Counted from the stretch's first letter, positions 1 through 5,961 are shown. The stretch: 7,330 nt of DNA from Bacillota bacterium (GCA_023436765.1 JAEZHX010000056.1:1-7330), one strand, 5' to 3'. The notes: generated from the letters alone by a model not told the origin. Translations and numbers: made by a program.

Positions 1-58
1 GAACCTGCGACCTCTTGATCCCAAATCAAGCACTCTAGCCAAGCTGAGCCACACCCCG
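1..58 (-). tRNA. tRNA-Pro (anticodon UGG), 3' end cut off by the window edge
   Basis: Read on the minus strand, the 5' acceptor strand CGGGGTG is followed by a D arm and a five-pair anticodon stem (CTTGA/TCAAG). That stem encloses the loop TTTGGGA, so the anticodon is TGG (plus-strand positions 21-23), which decodes proline codons. The variable region and the start of the T arm (GCAGGTTC) are present. The rest of the T arm and the 3' acceptor strand lie beyond position 1. The consensus promoter at 113-141 drives it, so it heads its own transcript and may be followed by further tRNAs outside the window. Confidence 0.93.
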
Positions 59-112
59 ACAACTTGTGCATTTTCAAGGCTTTTCGCTCGTTCCAGCCGT
101 GACGCAAGATTT

Positions 113-162
113 ATTATATAATAGCAACCCGGTATTGTCAACATCTTTTTCATATCTTTTTC
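113..162 (-). promoter_or_regulatory. Strong sigma-A promoter with UP-like A-tracts for tRNA-Pro
   Basis: On the minus strand a perfect TTGACA (136-141) is separated by exactly 17 bp from a perfect TATAAT (113-118). Transcription should start near 106, leaving a leader of about 48 nt before the tRNA. Just upstream of the -35 box, GAAAAAGAT occurs twice with an 11-bp period (plus-strand 143-151 and 154-162). This places A-tracts on one helix face, as in an UP element that binds the RNA polymerase alpha subunit. The box matches are seen directly; the UP-element role is inferred. Confidence 0.9.
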
Positions 163-189
163 GTATTTCCAAAAATACTATAAACATAA

Positions 190-227
190 GAAAAATAAGG
201 GTTTCAAGAGATTCAGAACCTCTTATT
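190..227 (-). terminator. Probable Rho-independent terminator of the amidase-rdgB-yfcE operon
   Basis: On the minus strand AATAAG-A-GGTT (217-227) can pair with AACCCTTATT (194-203), giving ten pairs with one bulged A. A U-rich run (TTTTTCTT, partly in the stem) follows. The 5' arm includes the stop codon of the metallophosphoesterase gene at 223-225. It is weaker than the other terminators here because of the bulge, the roughly 13-nt loop and the modest U-tract, but its position at the operon end supports the call. Confidence 0.5.
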
Positions 228-711
228 CCTTATAATAATTGAGGGTAAAATGTGCCTCTCCCTTCGAATCTATCTCCATGATGATGAAGGTAGGAATTCT
301 GCCATGTTGCCTGGGTAATGCCAGGCTTCCCGGATTAATTGCCCATACACCATCATCGCTTAAATCAATCATGGGAACATGGGTATGTCCGAACATAACG
401 ATATCAGCCTGATTTCTTCTAGCTGCTTCTTTCACCGTATAGGTTCCTGAGTTCACTCCATATCTGTGACCATGAGTAATCATGATATAATACTTTCCAA
501 GTAAAATCATTTTTTCTTTTGGCAAACCATTAAAGAAGTCATTGTTACCGGATACCATTTCTGTTGGACATGGAGCAATCTCCCTGATATAGTCCTCCCC
601 GCCTTCAAAGTCCCCAAGATGGATTAGCAAGTCAATCGGGCTAACCCGCTGTAATATGTTAAATAGCAGTTGTTCCCTTCCATGGGTGTCACTTACGATC
701 AGAACCTTCAT
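223..711 (-). CDS. yfcE: YfcE/YsnB-family metallophosphoesterase
   Basis: This 162-residue protein has the full set of calcineurin-like metallophosphoesterase motifs in order: DTH with D8 and H10, GD at 33-34, GNND at 55-58, HGH at 80-82 and GHTH at 108-111. These residues form the two-metal site of the YfcE/MJ0936 family, whose members hydrolyse phosphodiesters in vitro; the physiological substrate is generally unknown. Length is normal for the family, with no signal peptide, so it should be cytosolic. The ATG at 711 has GGGAG (718-722) six bases upstream. It lies 16 bp after the rdgB stop and is the last gene of the operon. The rdgB-yfcE adjacency matches ysnA-ysnB of Bacillus subtilis. Family assignment is secure; substrate is not. 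Confidence 0.92.
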   Translation of the reverse strand: MKVLIVSDTHGREQLLFNILQRVSPIDLLIHLGDFEGGEDYIREIAPCPTEMVSGNNDFFNGLPKEKMILLGKYYIMITHGHRYGVNSGTYTVKEAARRNQADIVMFGHTHVPMIDLSDDGVWAINPGSLALPRQHGRIPTFIIMEIDSKGEAHFTLNYYKE

Positions 712-727
712 TTCCGTCTCCCGATTA

Positions 728-1321
728 TCAAATATGTTTAAGAATTACTTCTTTCATGGCTCTTAATGCCTTTCCTCTGTGGCTGAGTTCATTTTTTTGC
801 TCCGGAAGCATCTCCGCCGTAGTACATTTGTATTCTGGTACATAAAAAATCGGGTCATATCCAAAACCATGGGCACCGCAGATCTCATGAGCAATTAAGC
901 CTTCAATGGTGCCTCTTCGGGTTACTGTTTCACCGCCGGGGAAGGCACATGCGATCACGCAAACGAATCTTGCACTTCTTAATTCCCCCTCCACTCCTTT
1001 CAACTGATCAATAATATATTGGTTCTTAACCGAATATGGAGTAGTTTCTCCCAAAAACCTTGCAGAATATACACCGGGTGCTTTATCTAAATAGTCCACC
1101 TCTAATCCGGAATCATCAGCTAACACCATTTCCCCTGTTAATTCCGATACAATTTTAGCTTTAATGATTGCGTTATCTTCAAACGTGCTACCATTCTCAT
1201 CAATATCAGGAGCTAATCCCGCATCCTTCAGTGAGAGCAGTTCCACATTCAGGTCACTGAGGATTGCTCTGATTTCATCCATTTTACCTTCATTTGCTGT
1301 TGCAAATATAATTCTTTTCAT
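728..1321 (-). CDS. rdgB: RdgB/HAM1-family XTP/dITP pyrophosphatase
   Basis: The 197-residue product belongs to the Ham1/RdgB family, which hydrolyses deaminated purine nucleotides (XTP, ITP, dITP) to monophosphate and pyrophosphate and so keeps hypoxanthine and xanthine out of DNA and RNA. Visible motifs are the N-terminal nucleotide-binding ATANEGK (7-13), LADDSGLEV (67-75) with D70 as the expected catalytic acid, SARF (86-89), the base-recognition segment GFGYDPIF (152-159) and LSHRGKAL (179-186). Length is typical and it should be cytosolic. The ATG at 1321 follows AGGAG at a 5-base spacing. It sits 15 bp after the amidase stop and 16 bp before yfcE, so the three genes are almost certainly one transcript. 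No key residue is missing. Confidence 0.96.
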   Translation of the reverse strand: MKRIIFATANEGKMDEIRAILSDLNVELLSLKDAGLAPDIDENGSTFEDNAIIKAKIVSELTGEMVLADDSGLEVDYLDKAPGVYSARFLGETTPYSVKNQYIIDQLKGVEGELRSARFVCVIACAFPGGETVTRRGTIEGLIAHEICGAHGFGYDPIFYVPEYKCTTAEMLPEQKNELSHRGKALRAMKEVILKHI

Positions 1322-1336
1322 CTTGTCTCCTACTTG

Positions 1337-2608
1337 TTATTTCACCGGAAGCTCCTCGTATGCTCTGAGAATACCGCTATAAATTCCCTGAGCAATTGAC
1401 TTCTGGTTTTCCTTCTCCTTCAAATAATTCAGATCATTCAGGTTTGTCATATATCCCGATTCAATCAATACCGCAGGTACCTTGGAATGATTTAGAATAT
1501 AGACATCATCCTTCCTTAAGGATACCAGCCCTCTGTTTGTCAGGGTGGTTGACTTCCCGATCTCTTCACTGAATATGGTTGCAAGTGCTTTTGAACTTAC
1601 CTGCTTGAATTCCGTAGCATAATAGAAAATCTCGGTTCCGCTCGGTTTGGTAGAGCCGCTCGCATTGCAGTGAATGCTGATAAAGTAATCACAGTCAACC
1701 GCATTCGCCAATTCAACTCTCGGACGTAAGAATACCTTATCGTCCCCTAGTCTCGTATAGTATACTTTTATATTCTCCTGATCGAGCAGTTTTTTCAATT
1801 CCAGTAGAATCCCAAGATTGACATTTTTCTCATAGACCGACTCATCCTTGCTTAAGGCACCGGCATCCTTCCCTCCGTGTCCTGCGTCAAGAACCAGAAT
1901 CCTGTCATACACCTCAGAGGGCTTTTGAAGACCGATATAATAATATGTCTCATCCTCCCTAATACTATGTGCATAAACAGTATCCAGCTCTAATGTCAGT
2001 TCCATTATGTCTTTAGACAGCTCAGGATTAGTAAACGAGATTCCATGGACGATATCCTGTCCATAATCTCTGGTTACAACAGTACTGGTCGTACCATCCT
2101 CCGGATCAGTTACCACCACACTATTCTCTGTATAGGAGGGAGTGCCGATGTATACATTCTTCCCATTTACCCTGCCTATATCATTTGAGTCCATATGAAA
2201 TGCATCCGTGGTACTGAAAATAAGTTTGATGCTTTTCGTTATATATATCTCCTTCAGATCCATCTTGATTCCTGTTGCTGAGGGCTTTCTTATGACCAGA
2301 TACTTGTCACCCAGCTGTTTTACGATGTCAGTATCAACATCCTTCAGCATTCCGGGTAAACCGGAGGGCTCTTTTACAATATCGACTCCGTTTTGTTGTC
2401 CTACCTCCTGAGCAACTCTATCCGGGATATCATCGGTCAGAGGAGTAATGCTGTCCTCTGCAATAAGTGATGCCGCCTCTGCACTACTAATATCACTGGC
2501 TGAGATTATGGCATGGCTGTACTGCCTCAAAGCATAGGATAACGTTATAACTGTAATCATTAATGCAACACTCTGGATAGCCGTTCTCTTAAGCAGCATT
2601 TTATCCAT
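1337..2608 (-). CDS. Membrane-anchored N-acetylmuramoyl-L-alanine amidase (Amidase_3)
   Basis: This 423-residue enzyme should cut the bond between N-acetylmuramic acid and the stem peptide of peptidoglycan. A basic start (MDKMLLKR) leads into a hydrophobic segment at about 12-28, a signal peptide or uncleaved anchor that exports the rest. Residues about 100-232 look beta-rich and could be an AMIN-like wall-binding domain, but I cannot assign them firmly. The catalytic domain runs from about 235 to the end. DAGHGG supplies H244, YEK supplies E260 and SIHCN supplies H313 as zinc ligands, and LIESGY supplies the catalytic E383. A strong AGGGGG (2616-2621) lies 7 bases before the ATG at 2608, favouring it over M4. 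It is the first gene of the operon with rdgB and yfcE. The cell-cycle role (separation, sporulation or germination) cannot be read from the sequence. Confidence 0.93.
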   Translation of the reverse strand: MDKMLLKRTAIQSVALMITVITLSYALRQYSHAIISASDISSAEAASLIAEDSITPLTDDIPDRVAQEVGQQNGVDIVKEPSGLPGMLKDVDTDIVKQLGDKYLVIRKPSATGIKMDLKEIYITKSIKLIFSTTDAFHMDSNDIGRVNGKNVYIGTPSYTENSVVVTDPEDGTTSTVVTRDYGQDIVHGISFTNPELSKDIMELTLELDTVYAHSIREDETYYYIGLQKPSEVYDRILVLDAGHGGKDAGALSKDESVYEKNVNLGILLELKKLLDQENIKVYYTRLGDDKVFLRPRVELANAVDCDYFISIHCNASGSTKPSGTEIFYYATEFKQVSSKALATIFSEEIGKSTTLTNRGLVSLRKDDVYILNHSKVPAVLIESGYMTNLNDLNYLKEKENQKSIAQGIYSGILRAYEELPVK

Positions 2609-2675
2609 ACAGTATCCCCCTGTTTCCGAGCAAATAATTCAGTATAATTCAGCATAATAGTATAATATAGTAAAG

Positions 2676-2704
2676 ATTATATAATAATATCTATTTATTC
2701 ACAA
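2676..2704 (-). promoter_or_regulatory. Sigma-A promoter of the amidase-rdgB-yfcE operon
   Basis: On the minus strand TTGTGA (2699-2704) lies 17 bp from a perfect TATAAT (2676-2681). The predicted start near 2669 leaves an AT-rich leader of about 60 nt before the amidase ATG at 2608. Vegetative expression is therefore likely. The leader contains no obvious riboswitch or attenuator. Confidence 0.72.
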
Positions 2705-2714
2705 TATCTATTTA
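2686..2714. repeat. 12-bp perfect direct repeat across the amidase promoter -35 region
   Basis: AATATCTATTTA occurs at 2686-2697 and again at 2703-2714, 17 bp apart start to start. The first copy fills the promoter spacer and the second overlaps the -35 box. Such an arrangement could be an operator. In AT-rich DNA a 12-bp repeat could also be chance or slippage, and 17 bp is not an integral number of helical turns. Confidence 0.45.
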
Positions 2715-2767
2715 CACCCAATGGAATTATTTTAGGGAATTATGTAGTTAATCTCTTCTCTTCATTC

Positions 2768-2796
2768 TTGCAATCTTCCAGAAAAATCTATATAAT
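2768..2796 (+). promoter_or_regulatory. Sigma-A promoter of the alpha/beta hydrolase gene
   Basis: TTGCAA (2768-2773) and a perfect TATAAT (2791-2796) are separated by 17 bp. Transcription would begin near 2803, giving a leader of about 49 nt before the preferred ATG at 2852. It diverges from the amidase promoter, with about 65 bp between the two -35 boxes. Confidence 0.75.
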
Positions 2797-2851
2797 AAGA
2801 TAGTATCATGTACTTTTCGTAGCCGCCATGTATAAAAGGAGAAAAAGGTTT

Positions 2852-3772
2852 ATGAATGATATCAAATACATATCAATCAAGCAGAGAGACGGATATATTA
2901 CTAAGCTTACATATTTTTTTAGTTCGGAAGTACCTAAGGCAAGTATCCTAATCTTACATGGGATGGCTGAACATCAGAAACGTTATTATGTATTTGCACA
3001 GTATCTGGTTGAACAAGGCTTTGATGTATATCTGTATGACCATCGTGGCCATGGCACGGACAAGAAATTAAGTGAACTGGGTTTCTTCGCACCAAGCAAA
3101 GGTTACCAGCTGGTCATAGACGATGCCATTCATATCAGTGAATATATAGATCAGAATAATAGATGCGGTAAATTCTTTCTCCTTGGGCATAGCATGGGCT
3201 CATTTATTGCGAGAAATGTCATTCAGACCTATGATAAATATCATGGAGTTATCCTGATGGGAACTGCCCATACTCCAAAGCTTTTAAACCATGCAGGACT
3301 TATGGCCTCCTCTTTTATACAGAGATTCAAGGGACCGAAGCATGTTTCTCCCTATATGAATAATCTTATGTTCGGAAGTAAGCGATTTACGAAGCTATCG
3401 GAACGTACCGCCTTTGATTGGTTATCCAGGAGCCATACCGTGGTAGGAGCTTATATCCATGACCCATATTGCGGTTACACCTGTACTGCCTCCTTTTATC
3501 ATGATCTTCTCAAGCTAATCAACGGATCTACGAAGAAGAACCTGATCAGACAGACCAAGAAGGAGCTTCCTATCTATGTGATCAGCGGGGAGAAGGATCC
3601 GGTAGGCGGATATGGCAGGGAGATTAAGAAGCTTCTGTCAGTCTATAAAAAATCCGGCTTTACTAACGTAAGCTCAAAGCTTTATCCGGACTGTAGGCAC
3701 GAACTACTCAATGAGCTGAATAATGATGAAGTATACTCCGATATCATCCAATGGATATCGAACAGAATATAA
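2852..3772 (+). CDS. Alpha/beta hydrolase, monoacylglycerol lipase/lysophospholipase-like
   Basis: This serine hydrolase of 306 residues belongs to the Hydrolase_4 (S33-like, PldB/monoacylglycerol lipase) group. In order: the oxyanion-hole motif LHGMAEH (about 35-41), DHRGHG (63-68), the nucleophile elbow GHSMG (112-116) with S114, the acid D249 in SGEKDP, and H283 near the C terminus. A lid-like insert lies between the elbow and the acid. There is no signal peptide, so it is probably cytosolic. Relatives hydrolyse monoacylglycerols or lysophospholipids, but this substrate cannot be inferred. I chose the ATG at 2852 because AGGAG (2837-2841) lies 10 bases upstream. An in-frame ATG at 2828 would add eight basic residues but has no ribosome binding site. 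The gene is monocistronic, with its own promoter and terminator. Confidence 0.9.
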   Translation: MNDIKYISIKQRDGYITKLTYFFSSEVPKASILILHGMAEHQKRYYVFAQYLVEQGFDVYLYDHRGHGTDKKLSELGFFAPSKGYQLVIDDAIHISEYIDQNNRCGKFFLLGHSMGSFIARNVIQTYDKYHGVILMGTAHTPKLLNHAGLMASSFIQRFKGPKHVSPYMNNLMFGSKRFTKLSERTAFDWLSRSHTVVGAYIHDPYCGYTCTASFYHDLLKLINGSTKKNLIRQTKKELPIYVISGEKDPVGGYGREIKKLLSVYKKSGFTNVSSKLYPDCRHELLNELNNDEVYSDIIQWISNRI

Positions 3773-3774
3773 CT

Positions 3775-3838
3775 AAAAAGGTGATGGGATATTGTAATTC
3801 TCCGTATGGAGGCTAACATTTCCATCACCTTATTTATT
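3775..3838. terminator. Bidirectional terminator between convergent genes
   Basis: A perfect 10-bp inverted repeat, AAGGTGATGG (3778-3787) and CCATCACCTT (3822-3831), encloses 34 nt that contain a small nested CTCC-GTAT-GGAG hairpin (3800-3811). Read leftward the stem is followed by TTTTTAG, and read rightward by TTATTTATT. It therefore suits the methyltransferase gene well and the hydrolase gene moderately. It sits exactly between the two stop codons. Confidence 0.82.
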
Positions 3839-4988
3839 AATTCTGCTGTTGCTTAGGGGGCTTCGGTCCTATAAACTGATAGTAATATGTCTTTATCATA
3901 CCATTATATATCTTCCTGTTCTTATCTGCTTTTCTTCCGATATACTTCTGGGCATCTTCATAAGATGATATGATATAATACGACCAGGAATCCAACCCTT
4001 CAAATACCCTACCAATCTCCTTATATAACTCCGGAAGAACCTTTTGATCCTCCAGTCTTTCTCCATAGGGAGGGTTCGTAATGATAAACCCATATTTTTT
4101 ACTGCTGCTTAATTCTTTTACAGGTTTTTGCTGGAAATGAATCAGATGATCCACTCCTGCCCATCTTGCATTCTGTCTGGCAGCTTTAATAATTTCTCCG
4201 TCAAGGTCATAGCCCTGAATATTCATTGTGATGTCAGTCCGTACCTTAGCCTTAGCCTCTTCCCTTGCCATAGTCCATGTACTCGTCGGAAAAAGCTCAG
4301 TCCAGGTCTCTGCCAGGAAGCTGCGGTTACTTCCCGGTGCAATCCCTGCTCCAAGCATAGCAGCTTCAATTGGTATTGTACCGCTGCCGCAGAAGGGATC
4401 CACAAGAATTCTGTCCTTGTTCCATGGAGTAAGCATAATCAATGCAGCTGCCAGGGTTTCAGTTATAGGAGCCTTACTGGTCAGCTTACGGTATCCTCTT
4501 CTATGAAGAGATTCACCTGAGGTGTCCATACTGACGGTTACCTCATCCTTCATTATGGTAACTCTGAGAGGATAGGAATTGCCGCTCTCCTCAAACCAAT
4601 CTGTTTTATATTTTAATTTCAATCTTTCCACAATAGCCTTTTTCATGATCGACTGGATGTCGGATGGACTGAAAAGCTTTGAATTTACAGAGTTTGCCTT
4701 AGCAACCCAGAACTTTCCGTCCTTTGGAAGGAAGTCTTCCCATGGGATGCTCTTCGTATTTTCAAACAGCTCATCAAAGGTTTCTGCATGAAAGGATGCA
4801 ATTTTCAGCATAACTCTCTCTGTTGTTCTAAGAAACATATTTGCCCTGGCACAGACATGCTCGTCGCCGGTATAGCTTACTTTGCCATCCTCTACCTTCG
4901 TTATCTCGTAGCCCAAGTCCATGATTTCCCGTTTCAGTACCGCTTCAAGTCCAAAATGGCATGGCGATATATATTCCAATTGGTTCAT
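3837..4988 (-). CDS. rlmL: THUMP-domain class I SAM-dependent rRNA methyltransferase (RlmL/YpsC family)
   Basis: The 383-residue product matches the RlmL/YpsC family, which methylates the N2 amine of a guanine in 23S rRNA (G2445 in Escherichia coli for RlmL). The N-terminal part, about 1-160, corresponds to a ferredoxin-like plus THUMP RNA-binding region. LHRRGYR (161-167) precedes the Rossmann methyltransferase domain, with SAM-binding DPFCGSG (197-203), acidic D261 in GYDLD, and the catalytic NPPY (305-308). Length fits single-domain Firmicutes members, which lack the RlmK half fused in E. coli. The open frame extends upstream to 5165, but I start at 4988. GGAGGT (4993-4998) is 4 bases away, homology-like sequence begins there, and the promoter at 5026-5054 lies inside the extension. 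The exact modified base in this organism is inferred. Confidence 0.93.
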   Translation of the reverse strand: MNQLEYISPCHFGLEAVLKREIMDLGYEITKVEDGKVSYTGDEHVCARANMFLRTTERVMLKIASFHAETFDELFENTKSIPWEDFLPKDGKFWVAKANSVNSKLFSPSDIQSIMKKAIVERLKLKYKTDWFEESGNSYPLRVTIMKDEVTVSMDTSGESLHRRGYRKLTSKAPITETLAAALIMLTPWNKDRILVDPFCGSGTIPIEAAMLGAGIAPGSNRSFLAETWTELFPTSTWTMAREEAKAKVRTDITMNIQGYDLDGEIIKAARQNARWAGVDHLIHFQQKPVKELSSSKKYGFIITNPPYGERLEDQKVLPELYKEIGRVFEGLDSWSYYIISSYEDAQKYIGRKADKNRKIYNGMIKTYYYQFIGPKPPKQQQN

Positions 4989-5025
4989 TCCTACCTCCGA
5001 TGTAACTTGTATTTTATCAATAGTT

Positions 5026-5054
5026 ATTGTAAGGCTCTTTTGCCCTCCAGTCAA
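5026..5054 (-). promoter_or_regulatory. Sigma-A promoter of the rlmL-like gene
   Basis: On the minus strand TTGACT (5049-5054) and TACAAT (5026-5031) are exactly 17 bp apart, each one mismatch from consensus. Transcription would begin near 5019, about 31 nt before the ATG at 4988. It lies in the 109-bp gap after the rhodanese gene, so the methyltransferase can be transcribed independently. An 8-bp inverted repeat, AATGTGAA/TTCACATT (5069-5076 and 5092-5099), lies just upstream at the rhodanese stop codon. Confidence 0.75.
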
Positions 5055-5097
5055 TGGACAAATCCAAGAATGTGAACGGTGCTTCAACAAATTCACA

Positions 5098-5403
5098 TTA
5101 ATAACTTTCCAGCTTTCCACGATAAGCACGAATACCACCATAGAGACTCTTAATATTAAATCCATCTTTGATCAGATCTCTGGCAGCCATCAAGCTGATA
5201 TGGCCCCTGTCACAATAAAAAACAAGGAGATGATATTGCTTAAGTCCGGCCTTGTTCTCCTCCAGATCTTCATAAGGTATATTAACAGCCGTCGGAATAT
5301 GTCCTGCAATATACTCTTCCCTGTCCCTCAAATCAATAATCAAAACATTTTGTTTTCCAATATAATAGGTAATTTCATTCGCCCGTATTGTATCAAAAGA
5401 CAT
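5098..5403 (-). CDS. Single-domain rhodanese-like protein
   Basis: A 101-residue protein that is one complete rhodanese domain. The family hallmarks are IDLRDREEY (23-31) followed by GHIPTAVNIP (34-43), then the putative persulfide-carrying cysteine C64 in FYCDRGHIS, and the closing LYGGIRAY (87-94). Rhodaneses transfer sulfane sulfur, but the acceptor here is unknown. The active loop reads CDRGHIS, where many active members have Arg at the sixth position (CxxGxR) and this one has Ile; that may alter substrate choice or activity. It has no signal peptide. The start at 5403 is uncertain, because the best purine-rich site, AAGGGAG, is about 13 bases away and no closer one is convincing. It lies 109 bp upstream of the methyltransferase gene, and the two may be partly cotranscribed. 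Confidence 0.85.
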   Translation of the reverse strand: MSFDTIRANEITYYIGKQNVLIIDLRDREEYIAGHIPTAVNIPYEDLEENKAGLKQYHLLVFYCDRGHISLMAARDLIKDGFNIKSLYGGIRAYRGKLESY

Positions 5404-5505
5404 CCCTGTACTGTCACTCCCTTCTTGGTTGAGGATCCTAATACTCTCCCCCTATAATATATTCAATGTAGGTTGAAATGCTAGCTAAATCGTAGAAATG
5501 GCACT

Positions 5506-5540
5506 AAAAAACGCGCACTGCGATTTTCTTCGTGCGCGTT
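5506..5540 (-). terminator. Terminator-like hairpin with six-U tail
   Basis: A perfect 9-bp inverted repeat, AACGCGCAC (5510-5518) and GTGCGCGTT (5532-5540), has a 13-nt loop. On the minus strand it runs into TTTTTT then AG. GC-rich sequence is rare in this intergenic DNA, so the stem stands out. It would stop leftward transcripts before the rhodanese gene. An alternative pairing exists: TGCGA (5519-5523) with TCGCA (5540-5544), which cannot coexist with the full main stem. Confidence 0.65.
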
Positions 5541-5551
5541 CGCATATTTGT

Positions 5552-5595
5552 GAGCATGTAAGTGAACCAGCTTGTTTGTTCACTTTGCTCTTTTT
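5552..5595 (+). terminator. Bulged hairpin followed by TTTTT on the plus strand
   Basis: AAGTGAAC (5560-5567) pairs perfectly with GTTCACTT (5578-5585). After a three-base TGT bulge, GAGCA (5552-5556) pairs with TGCTC (5586-5590), for 13 pairs around a 10-nt loop. TTTTT (5591-5595) follows on the plus strand, as in an intrinsic terminator. No plus-strand gene lies just upstream to be terminated, so it may instead stop antisense transcripts or belong to a structured RNA. Strand and role are uncertain. Confidence 0.45.
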
Positions 5596-5605
5596 GCTTT
5601 CGTTG

Positions 5606-5634
5606 AAAAAGTCCCCTCATTTCTGAGGGGACTT
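5606..5634 (-). terminator. Strong Rho-independent terminator of the Asn/Ser/Thr-rich gene
   Basis: A perfect 11-bp stem, AAGTCCCCTCA (5609-5619) and TGAGGGGACTT (5624-5634), has a 4-nt loop. On the minus strand it is followed by a five-T run ahead of CAACG. It begins 21 bp past the stop codon of the gene at 5656-5961. Confidence 0.9.
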
Positions 5635-5655
5635 CATAAATTACTGCGTTTCTGA

Positions 5656-5961
5656 TTAGTAATTATTATCTAGGTCATCCATATCTCTGAAATTGTTCCT
5701 GCTGGTGTTACTTGTATTGTTTCTTGAAGAGGAATCCCTTGAAGAATCTCTGGATGTTGTGTCATTGCATCTGCTGCCAGAAGCATTGCGGCTTGTACCG
5801 GTTGTATAATTGCTGGTACCAGCATTTCTGCTTGTATTAGCATTGGATGTGTTTGCGTTTCTGCTGGTATTAGCATTAGATGTTCCAGTAGTATTTCTTA
5901 CGTTAGAAGCATTGTTGTTGCTTGTGTTAGCATTTTTGCTGGAATTATTATTGCTTGTCAT
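5656..5961 (-). CDS. Asn/Ser/Thr-rich low-complexity repeat protein, function unknown
   Basis: A 101-residue protein made mostly of Asn, Ser, Thr, Ala, Gly and Arg. It has no signal peptide, membrane segment or recognisable domain. An 11-residue unit, SNANTSRNANT, occurs at 28-38 and again at 39-49 as SNANTSRNAGT; TTGTS occurs at 24-28 and 53-57. Arg and Asp increase after about 60, there is one Cys at 65, and the tail is acidic (DMDDLDNN). The whole chain is probably disordered. The gene itself looks real: AGGAGG lies 7 bases before the ATG at 5961, and a strong terminator follows. The frame stays open upstream to 6036, but that extension has no such site and a different composition. I do not recognise it; a spore, surface or RNA-binding role is only speculation. 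Confidence 0.72.
   Translation of the reverse strand: MTSNNNSSKNANTSNNNASNVRNTTGTSNANTSRNANTSNANTSRNAGTSNYTTGTSRNASGSRCNDTTSRDSSRDSSSRNNTSNTSRNNFRDMDDLDNNY
5825..5883 (-). repeat. Tandem 33-bp coding repeat within the low-complexity gene
   Basis: Two 26-bp segments, 5825-5850 and 5858-5883, are identical at 24 positions and spaced 33 bp apart. This period is exactly 11 codons and corresponds to the repeated SNANTSRNA unit. Near-identity at the DNA level suggests recent slippage or duplication rather than only selection for composition. The copy number may vary between strains. Confidence 0.7.

Noticed and set aside
2828..2851. Longer start for the alpha/beta hydrolase
   Set aside because: The ATG at 2828 has no ribosome binding site, while AGGAG at 2837-2841 clearly serves the ATG at 2852.
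4128..4520. Overlapping open frames on both strands inside the methyltransferase gene, including a 130-codon one
   Set aside because: All are shadows of a gene whose SAM-binding and NPPY motifs are intact; none has a plausible domain or ribosome binding site.
4921..5457. A 178-codon plus-strand open frame
   Set aside because: It is antisense to the rhodanese gene and the start of the methyltransferase gene, both with clear domain motifs. It shows no domain and no promoter of its own.
5670..5876. A 68-codon alternative frame within the Asn/Ser/Thr-rich gene
   Set aside because: It arises from the repetitive coding DNA. The Asn/Ser/Thr frame has the ribosome binding site and ends just before the terminator.
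5825..5883. CRISPR-like repeat array
   Set aside because: The spacing is exactly 33 bp and in frame, the units encode the same amino acids, and there are no variable spacers; it is a coding repeat.
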